A stretch of 64,000 bases of DNA, from positions 9,560,779-9,624,778 of the forward strand of contig NC_030383.2 of assembly GCF_001625215.2 (NCBI RefSeq), in the 5' to 3' direction. Positions within the stretch are counted from its first letter, which is position 1. The number at the start of each line of letters is the position of its first letter. The translations under genes and the position numbers were made by a program. The DNA is from Daucus carota subsp. sativus. Lineage: Eukaryota > Streptophyta > Magnoliopsida > Apiales > Apiaceae. This document shows positions 55,478-64,000 of this stretch, one piece after another. The notes under the pieces were generated by a model. It saw only the letters and a list, made by a program, of their open reading frames with translations, was not told the origin of the DNA and made no database searches.

Positions 55478-55726
55478 CTCTAAATACTTTTCTTGTTTGT
55501 ACTTTTCACGTTTGCCAACACACACTTTTAATCGTTAATATCTTTCATTTCGTAGTAGCATTAAATATAAAAACTTCACTGTATTAAAGTACTCGTGAAT
55601 ACGAATCTAACAAGATCACTCATGACTAGATTTAGTTTTATATATTAGATGTAAATTAGTAATTTGTGTCATGTTATGAATAGTACCGACATCACAAACA
55701 GGAAAAGAAAAAAGAAACGGAGGGAG
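55478..55726. mobile_element. Stowaway MITE (249 bp), TA target duplication
   Basis: CTCCCTCCGTCTC at the left and the complement at the right (GAAACGGAGGGAG) are TIRs typical of Stowaway (Tc1/Mariner). TA flanks both sides. It has no coding capacity. Confidence 0.9.
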
Positions 55727-56562
55727 TACTGGTATTATTCTGGGGTATCAAATGAAGAGGTCTAAGTGCTTTTCTAACCGATCTCTTCCTTCTCATGCAT
55801 GTTGCTTTGTATATGTTGCGTGAAGATTAAGCTATATAAAACCAAGACAGAGATGCAGTGCTGGGATATTTTAATTTGTTAAACTTTTATCATGCTGCAA
55901 GTTGTAAGTGAATTCTCTTATCTTTAGACAATACTAATGTTTATATTGTATTTAAATTTTATATCTCAGATCTTAAAAGTACATAATATATAATACTCAT
56001 CGTGTATTTTTATACAGTTAACTAATACAATATATAATATATAGTTTTAAATTTTTTATACCCAACATTCTATTATAGACTAAAGCGGAACTATGTTCAC
56101 GGTTAAGCATCTCAAATTCCCATGTTCAATGATGAATATTTCTTTACTGAGATCAACAATAACAATGTAAACATTATATCAAACTTTTGTATAAGAACTA
56201 CTTCAAATCATAATGAGATATAAAATCAGAAATATCACGTATATAAGATATACAATTCACAATATAATAATTGCATTTTCCATGCATAAATCAATTTGAA
56301 AATTGTGTACTTACTTTTCATGATCATATAATTGAAATTTATGAAAAAATATTAAACATTAATATGAGAATAATGTATTTGGTATAAAAAAATTCTAGCA
56401 GCCAAGTACCCAAATTCCTTTTAATGTTTGTTAAAGAGATGACTAGGGAGAAAACTCTCGCTATCTCAACAATAATAGGCTAGATTCCAGATTGTGCTCA
56501 TCTCTATATATTCTTATATGTGAGAACTGAACAAAAGGCATTTATCTTTCGTTATTCTGTTA
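55727..56562. other. intergenic, AT-rich
   Basis: I see no gene and no recognisable element in this stretch. Confidence 0.4.
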
Positions 56563-56934
56563 GAGCAAGTCCAAGAGATGTCCTATATCATGTCCTAAGT
56601 TATAATTTAGGGCAATTGATGAAAAAACTTGATCCAACAGTGTCCTAATGATGCCTTATATCACTAGGACAAACTCCTCAAGCCCTATTTTTGGGGCACA
56701 TCTCTCCTTGCCCTATTCTATTTTTTATTATAAATTCTCATGAACACTCTCATTCTCTCTCTACTTTATGTTATGCTTTTTATGATGAAAGAGAGTTTTT
56801 AATAATAAAATATTATACATATTGTGAGAATAAGGCACATTGTTGGAGTTCAATTTAGTAAAACATGTCCTAAATCACTAGGACATGATATTTTATATTA
56901 TATTTAGGGCTTTCACTAGGACACGGACTTGCTC
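56563..56934. mobile_element. PIF/Harbinger-like MITE (372 bp), TTA target duplication
   Basis: GAGCAAGTCCAAGAGATGTCC at the left (first bases) and GGACACGGACTTGCTC at the right form the TIRs, with TTA on both sides. The interior words gtcctaa and ttaggac recur in opposite orientations. It is the same family as 10438-10814. Confidence 0.87.
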
Positions 56935-56937
56935 TTA

Positions 56938-58967
56938 TAATATTTTTTCAGCTTCTCGCACTGTTTCGCTTAACACAGATGTGCACTATAGGTTATATAA
57001 TATTGTATGTGTAAACGAATTTTTTTATAATTCATTCAATCGTTTTTCATTCAACTAAGAAGATTATTGGCCGAGAATAAATATTATTCTCATGTGGGTT
57101 CTGCATATCGCTCTCCTAAATACGCATGTGACTTTTACTATTATACATACTATATACATAGTGTAGGAAACAAAATTACACAATTGTGTAAAAGTTAATT
57201 CGCATCTTTATTTACGTGCTTAATTGGAATAGCATCTTGATTGTTTTTTATTATTTTAGTCTCCCCTCTAGAAAAAGTGTTATAAATCATTATTAATTAT
57301 TTTTCAATAAAAGTGGAGCGTTATTATAATTTTTGGTGGGGCAGCTGTCCAAAAACAAGTTTATTTTCAGGATTTTTCCTGAAATTATATTCTCAGTATT
57401 TGCAGAAATTACCTTTTCAGTAATTATTTGAGAATCATGTAAATATTATAAAAATTGATGATAAAATATTCTATTAGAAAATTATTTTCCAGTTTCAAAA
57501 AGAAAGCCCTTTTTTTAGAAATTAATGTTTTTATAATCGAATTTCTTTCAAGAATATTTAAATTTTTATAAACAATTATAAAAAATTTCATTTAATTTTA
57601 ATAATTAACATTAAAATATCTTGTGACAAAGATGATAAAGAGGATGGATATATATCGGAGGGAGCTGCGCAGGAATTTTGGTGGATGGTAGTTTGTTTTA
57701 TTGATAGTGGTTGAAAAAAATGGTGCGGGAGATGGTGGAAGAAGCTTTAATTTATTCCATTCTCTATGTTAAAAGATTCAAAGAAAAGAGAATAAAGGAG
57801 GGAGGAGATTGTATGAAGCCTCAAGGTGAAGACAACAACGCACTCCCATGCGTGCAAACCTCGAGGAAGCTTCCCCTGCATCATCTTCTTTTTCTCATAT
57901 TGTGTGCAGCAAAGTACTCACAACTCTCTCATCAAAAGATTGACAGATTCATTCACTACTTGTGCTCATCATTGCATGCCAAAATCATACAGATATCTCC
58001 TCTTTTTGACTTCATCAGAGTTTTATCGAACCGTATGACAAGATGTTCGACTTCAGTTCTGTTTAAACAAGATTAATTTTCCGGGTTTGGTAATTGGTAT
58101 ATTATGGAATTCGAGTTTGAACAAGCAAAAAATATGTAACATGTTTGTTATATTACCCAGAACACTTAATTTGTTATAAATTTATAATCTGATTAATTTA
58201 ACTCAATTCCAATAGTTTATATAAAAATCAAAATCTTACACTTGTTTCACAATAAATAAGTTGTAGTTGACAGTTCGGAAATATGTCCCGATTGAATTTT
58301 AATACTTTAATGAATTCTTCTTTCTTCGTGGAAAAAATAAATAAAACCAAATAATACTACTACTGTAAGTTCATATACTGAATATACAATATTAACAAAT
58401 AAACTCACATCGATAGTTCTAAACATTGGATTCTTGCCTATAAGGGTTCATCGTATTATCTTTTGCTTTTACAAATAGTCTACATTTTGAATAGATTTTG
58501 AACCATGACATGTTCTTGTCACAATTATTTGACCCACCTGCCCATTTCTAAAATCCTCTCAAGTGTTTGATCAAGATTTGGGCCTGATCTGACCGGGCAA
58601 CCTACATGTATATGTTCATTTTTTTTCTGAAGCCCAACGCTCCCATTAGTTCGGACTTGAATTTTGGGAAAACTACCATTTTAATTTCCAGGCCCATGTA
58701 TATTCAACAGAGACATTTGCGCTTACACAAAAACATAAACACAAGTACATAACTGTCATTGTGAGTATAGGAATAAACAACAGATTTGAAATTATACAAG
58801 ATCAGTTTTTTTGCTATACCAACACAATTCCACAGAGACAAGAAGCTGAAATATACATTATTCCCAACACTCCCAAGAAAATGTACTACAGAATTAGAGT
58901 TGACATGATACGGGAGATTTGTGTACTGAGCACGTAACCGATTCAACATTGTTCCTACAAATTGAGT
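56938..58967. other. intergenic between convergent APL and DUF620 genes
   Basis: The region is AT-rich. An open frame at 57711-58076 has no family signal and unusual composition, so I leave it out. The last 200-300 bp should contain the 3' UTR of the DUF620 gene. Confidence 0.45.
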
Positions 58968-61767
58968 TCATGGCGAAGGCAAGTTATCGAAGATATCAGC
59001 AGGAGGGATAAAAGAATCAAACGACAATCCAGGCACGTTAAAAACAACATCATCAATCCTCCAAATCTCTTCCATTCTAGTCCTGCTATGCTGCATTGAT
59101 TCCTCTTCGAATCGAAACACGGTTGCAATGGTCCGCCCCTGATGAGCAATCAACAGGCCATCCACATCCTTATAATCCCCAATGCTGCTCCCAATTGTTG
59201 TTTCCCAGTAAATGGCCTCATTGGCATTGTTTTTAGGGGAGGCTTCTAGTGGTGCCTGTACTCTTGTGAGGTGTGAGTCTTCCAGGTAGACTAAAAGGCC
59301 GCTCTTTTGGCTAAAGTAGCCGTATAACACGTGCCTGATCACTTTGGCAGGTCCCTCGTTTCTTTCCATAACGGCCTCGCGATCAGCGGCTACTTTGAGG
59401 ACGAAGCAGTCTTCGTCCCCAATTCGTTTTTCGCCAAGGCATTGTGCATTGGCGAATAAACTTGCAGTGCTTTCTGGATCAAGACCCTGCTTCAACAGAA
59501 TATTTGCATTTTTGTTAGTATTTCAGACAACAATGTGCATGATGTAACTCAGATCGTGAGGTCCGAAAGATTTATCAAATACTTTTAACATTGTTATTTA
59601 ATAATAATCCCCAGTTTCCATTTTATACATACTAAAGTAAATGTACAATTTTAATTTGGCTGTACTGCACTAGACAAATACAAGCTTAATCGATTAAGTC
59701 TGATTCTCGCTTTTTACAACACTGCTTATACTACTTGTAGCTTCAAAGTAAATTGTTTCAAGATTACAAGTTGGAGAGTAGGAGTAAAGTATACTCCATC
59801 TAAAGAAGTGTGAAGAAAACACTTTGCAAAATTTGAACAAGAAAAGAAGACTTAGCTGCATCTGGAAATGGCAATGCAACAAACAACACTATTGAAAAAT
59901 CAAAAGACAGAAAAGCAAAAGTTAAAGAGGCATGGACAAAGCTGCTATTGCTGACTGTTGGTTCATCTGCTTTATTACTTGTAGGAATGGTAGGAGTGTA
60001 GTAGCATTTGAAGATCCCAAGAAATTTAACACATTACACCAACTGACATCACTAATCAAATTCACAACTGAATCTTCACGTGCCCTCTCTTCATTCCCCA
60101 TATTTTTATTTTTTTTTAATCAAAATTTTCTTTTAAAAAAAATGCAGTATCAGCAAACCAAGTCTGAGGACTCAGAGGAGAGAGTCCCAAGAGTTCAAAG
60201 ATAAGATGGTGGTGTCTGCTAAAGCAGAGACACTTGTCCTCTCTTTGTCAGAACTACACTCCTACCACCTACATAAACACCTTGGGAATTGTGCTAATCA
60301 CTTTTAAATTATGGGATTAATGTTCTTAATAGCCTCTGTTCAGACCAGCATTCAAACAATTAGAGTATAGTACATATGGGTTCAGTCTTTCAGAAAATAC
60401 CAGTCTTGCAAATTTGACAATCATGGTAGTTTCAAGATTGAAACAACATTAGCAAGAAATAAGCATCTTTTCCAAATGATTGGTGCAAAAGGATTCACTA
60501 TTATGATTGCAGCCTCATTAATCTCTGAAACTAGCAACATTTGTAGCTTTAACAGTGTAAAGCTTCAATGCTCTAAGTGTGTGTTTGTGTGGTCCTTAAA
60601 CTGTGCCACAAATAGCAAGTCCAGCCACTTGACTCTCAATTCCAATCCTACTATAGTTTCAAATTTCAGATGTGCATTGAACAAACACCTGAGTTTTCAT
60701 TTCCAATATATGCATATAGGACATAACATTGCAAACTAAAACCGAGCTCGTATCAAAAATGGAGTTTCAAGTGAGGGAGCGGATAATTTTAACTTAATTC
60801 GACATGGTAAATAATCAAATTTTGCAAACTAAGATGTATCAGAACCTGGTCTAACCTGAATGAGACGGCGCAAGGGTCTTTGAGGGCCTTTAGCAGCATG
60901 AGTCCCAAGCCAAGGAGTATGCCTCCACACAATCTTGCCATCACTGCCTGCCAAAACTTTGCTACCACCAACTGCTAATTCAAGTGACCACATCCCTGGA
61001 GTCATCTCCCACAAAACAAAACACCCCATCACATTCTCCCCATTGCTACTACTCCCACTACTTGTACTTCTCCCCATTGTCTTGACTCCTTTCCCGGAAG
61101 AAACCTCTGTTTCACAGCATGTCATCTTCACTACCCCTGCCACATACATGTTCTTCTTTTTCACCCCATTTTTCGATGATTTTAAACACCCTGATGCAGC
61201 CAAGTATTGTTGGATTATGTAATATGCTGTTGATGTCTCCTGCAAAAAAAAAAAAAACCCATCTCTTAAGTCAATATTAAAATTAAACCAAGCCAAACGT
61301 ACCAAATTCGTCAAAAAGAGTAGAGACGTTGTTTCCGTAAAAAAGTAGAAAAAGATACTCACCCATGGAATGTTATCTTTGATCATATGGTTGTGATCAG
61401 GCTTCACATTCTTGAAATTCAAAGAAGGAATAGGAGCCAGAGGACATCCCAAAACACCAAGCAAAAGCCTCAAATCATGTCTCTTTGCAGGACTAACATA
61501 ATAACCACCATTCCCACCATTCCCAAATGCCAAAGAATTTGAAGAAGAAGAGGGAGAGCTAAATCTACCACTTCCACCTTCTGGGCTAACAGAACTCTTC
61601 TGAATTTTAAACCATTCCCTAATGATCTCCCAAGAACTCTCCTTCTTGTTACCTTCATAATACTCTTGCATTTCCACATCTGGGCCTTCAAGAAGTGGTG
61701 TCAATGGCACTTGTGTGCACCACCTTTGCTTCCTGTTACAAGTATTTCTTGACATTTTCTTGACCAA
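58968..61767 (-). CDS. DUF620 family protein, function unknown
   Basis: Three exons on the minus strand (61767-61363, 61239-60856, 59486-58968) join in phase 0 to 435 residues. I recognise the plant-specific DUF620 family from LRLLLGVLGCPLAPIP, ETSTAYYIIQQYLAASG, WRHTPWLGTHAAKGPQRPLR and GLDPESTASLFANAQCLGEK. Also present are IYWETTIGSSIGDYKDVDG and the ending EEIWRIDDVVFNVPGLSFDS. A Ser/Gly-rich low-complexity segment lies at about 65-90 and another at about 205-220. There is no signal peptide or membrane helix. The biochemical function of the family is not known to me. Start: ATG at 61767 is the first in frame after an upstream stop; a second Met four codons on (61755) is equally possible. 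Length is typical (about 430-460). Confidence 0.9.
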
Positions 61768-62491
61768 CTGAAAAATAAAATCTTGCCCAAGATTTGTGTA
61801 TGTGACTTGGATTGTTGTATAAATAAAGTTAGGCAGACATGATTATTATGTTTGATATAGAGAAGTGTTGAAGAAAATGCAGGGGGAGTAAATAGAGAAA
61901 GTTGGTTTTTATGGAAGGTAGAAAACAAGAGAACAAAAAGGACAGCCCATCTGTCCAACTGCAGTAGATAAACATGTTTTGAATTATTTTGGTGTGTTTA
62001 ACGTTTAGTTTAGGGGTGATTTGTGCTTCTTTCTAGGTTTATTTTGTTCTTTCTTGCTTTTTGGATTGTTCTGTTTAACTGGTAATTATTGTATGCATTA
62101 TTTGTCTTGGGTCAGTCTTTGACAGGATTTAGAGGGATTAGCATCATAGCATGCCCTTTGATTGTCTTATTGTGCTCATCACTGCCCTACTTGATCGATC
62201 AAATTTTAGTTTGTATACCAAATCGAATGTATTAAAAGGTTATGTCAACTCTTTTTTTTATTTATCATCCATAGTTATTTTAAGTGTTTCTACTTTCTAC
62301 TAGAGATATTATATTTTCATTCAATTTTTAAGTGATGACACTTTTTGTATGTGAATGTGTACATATTCATATAAAAGTATAAATTCATGTTATGGGCAAA
62401 AATTGACAAACTCAGTAACTCACAATAGGCTCGATATGTGCTCAGTTGGGCTTCATAACTAGGGAGTGCGTTAGAGAGCACTTCTTTTATA
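61768..62491. other. upstream region of the DUF620 gene
   Basis: This stretch should hold the 5' UTR and promoter of the DUF620 gene, reading leftward. No clear core promoter element can be fixed. No other gene is seen. Confidence 0.4.
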
Positions 62492-62713
62492 CTCCCTTAA
62501 TCTAAAAACAAACAATGAATTTGACTTTTTCACATATTTCAATGTACTCGAAAGCAATACTTATAAAAATTATTTTCAAATTTTCTTGTTGATATGAATC
62601 CTATATTTTTATATAAAATAAAAATTTTAAAAATATTATTTATAAGTAAGTACCTCTACCAATCACGCTGTAAAAAGCAGTTGCTCATTTCTTTTTGAGA
62701 TGGAGGGAGAGAG
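62492..62713. mobile_element. Stowaway-like MITE (222 bp), TA target duplication
   Basis: The left end CTCCCTTAATCTAAAAAC and the right end (complement CTCTCTCCCTCCATC) are diverged Stowaway TIRs with TA on both sides. The interior is AT-rich with inverted self-similarity. Confidence 0.65.
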
Positions 62714-64000
62714 TATTGTAAAAAGCGTCTTATACGTAGTAGTAAGGGCGCCCCTCATTTGAAAATCGAAAATGATTAGAACTCGGGAACGCAATTCCCG
62801 GTTTTATGTGACTGAGCGTATAATTTTATTTATTGAATGTAATTTACAGTTATATTACAATTATATGTTCTTCTTGTGTATGCATTAATAAAAAAATTTA
62901 AATTAATGATGTAACAAATATTTATCTAGAATCTAGAATCGAAGAAAGTATATTATATTTAAATTTATTGTTAGTGAGTTGGAGAGCAGCCGGCAGGTGA
63001 GATTGTTGATCAAATACTATATATGATAGTGATTGTCGGCATGCTGGGCCAAGTCAAGCTTTATAATTAATATAACTCATATATATCCGTCTTAAATATA
63101 AACTAATAAAGACTACATAATGTGAAGTAACACATCCATATAGGTATATATTGGGTAATAATAATATACATGTACAAATAATAAATATTTTATATATTTG
63201 AGTATTTTGAAATTTTTTTAGTACACCCTTTCTAAGATTACTAGTTCAACATTTGGAATTTATTTTATTTCAAAAAAAAATATTACTAGTTCAAAATAGC
63301 TGCAGAGTAAAATACGGATAGCGAATTAACAAATTGTAGTTACTTCCTTGCAGTTGAGATAAAACAAATGCAGAGTTGGTAAAGTGCATATTTTTGTTGG
63401 TGAATTTTGGTGGTGCATCAGTTTCTGCCACCTGCTCAAAATGATCACACATTATCCTCCATCTATATTAATTCCCCTAAAATTAATATTTTTCTTGATT
63501 TTAAACAAATGTGTAATAAAATTAATTTATATTTTTTATAATCAAAACATATGATACAAGTAAAAGTCAAACGAAAAGTAACAAAATACGTATGAGTTAT
63601 GAGCGGAAGAAAAATATATTTGAACTTTTTATAATCGACCACGGTAGAAGAAAGATGGGAATGAAAACCCGTAATGAATAATTATTTTTTTTGACGGATA
63701 TCTGTAATGAATACTCGATAAGGTAAAAAGGAAAACCGTTTAATGACAGTTTAATCCGTTTAATAGTCTATTATTCTGTTTAATTTTCAAAAACACTTAA
63801 TCATCAGTTTAGCACAAAATCGATACGTTTTACATCTCGATTCCTGGACGACCGCTTTAAGGGCCGCTTAATGCGTTTTTTAGAACATTGTTCATGAGTA
63901 GAAGTATTTTTTTCCTTTTTCTCCTTTTTTGTCTTTCAAGCCTACCTCTTGGTAATTTACGAGAAAATAAAAGAAATCTATTGGTTTCTAACTTAAAAAA
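62714..64000. other. intergenic, AT-rich, to the end of the window
   Basis: No gene is seen. The span 63700-63890 repeats the word gtttaat(g/c)cg-type motifs (ccgtttaatgac, aatccgtttaatag), recalling the GATTAATCGG region at 49378 in style, but without a definable unit. Confidence 0.35.

Noticed and set aside
57711..58076. 121-residue plus-strand open frame
   Set aside because: It shows no domain, no homologous pattern and mixed composition. Splice sites and a promoter are not evident, so I could not support a gene.

Overview
This window is nuclear DNA from a flowering plant, almost certainly a eudicot. The genes are interrupted by GT-AG introns, intergenic DNA is AT-rich, and the space between genes is filled with short inverted-repeat transposons, Helitrons and a plant L1 LINE. 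The proteins are all classic plant families. One inverted-repeat family (a TIR reading roughly GGTGTATTCGATTGGGATTT with a 3-bp TAA/TTA target duplication) resembles the Tourist/PIF-Harbinger MITEs I know from carrot relatives. Apiaceae is therefore my best guess, but it is an inference and not proven by the sequence.

Layout: 1-1150 is the 3' end of an unidentified gene. 2673-9046 (+) is a complete 14-exon plastidic glyceraldehyde-3-phosphate dehydrogenase (GAPCp). 13262-16645 (+) is a complete 6-exon manganese-type metal tolerance protein (MTP9/10 clade). 18444-19072 holds a U14 box C/D snoRNA with its own site II/TATA promoter. 22758-23194 (+) is a non-specific lipid-transfer protein. 25018-26498 (+) is a secreted proline-rich X8-domain protein. 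32490-36368 (+) is an 8-exon RlmI-like rRNA methyltransferase with one GC-AG intron, and it converges on 37374-43412 (-), an 8-exon ALA-interacting (CDC50/LEM3) subunit. 52601-54474 (+) is a 6-exon MYB-CC factor matching APL, converging on 58968-61767 (-), a 3-exon DUF620 protein.

The intergenic DNA and large introns are mostly mobile elements. They include at least six PIF/Harbinger-like MITEs with TTA/TAA target duplications and TIRs of the GAGCAAGTCC / GAGCATCTCC kind, two Krak-like MITEs, a MULE-type element with a 9-bp target duplication, a hAT-type element with an 8-bp target duplication, and Stowaway elements. There are also TA-repeat-flanked inverted-repeat elements, a tRNA-like SINE with a 12-bp target duplication, Helitron ends on both strands (28374-32019 and 49765-52252), and a degenerate LINE (44312-47046).

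The genes do not form a pathway or a cluster. They are unrelated housekeeping and developmental genes in an ordinary gene-rich plant region. I found no convincing previously undescribed system. The most instructive observations are structural: a dated nested series of events in a GAPCp intron, repeated duplications at splice acceptors, a GC-AG intron, a nested Helitron pair with internal repeats, and the U14 locus. Exon boundaries were worked out by hand from reading-frame continuity and splice consensus. Gene symbols reflect family resemblance recalled from knowledge, not database searches.
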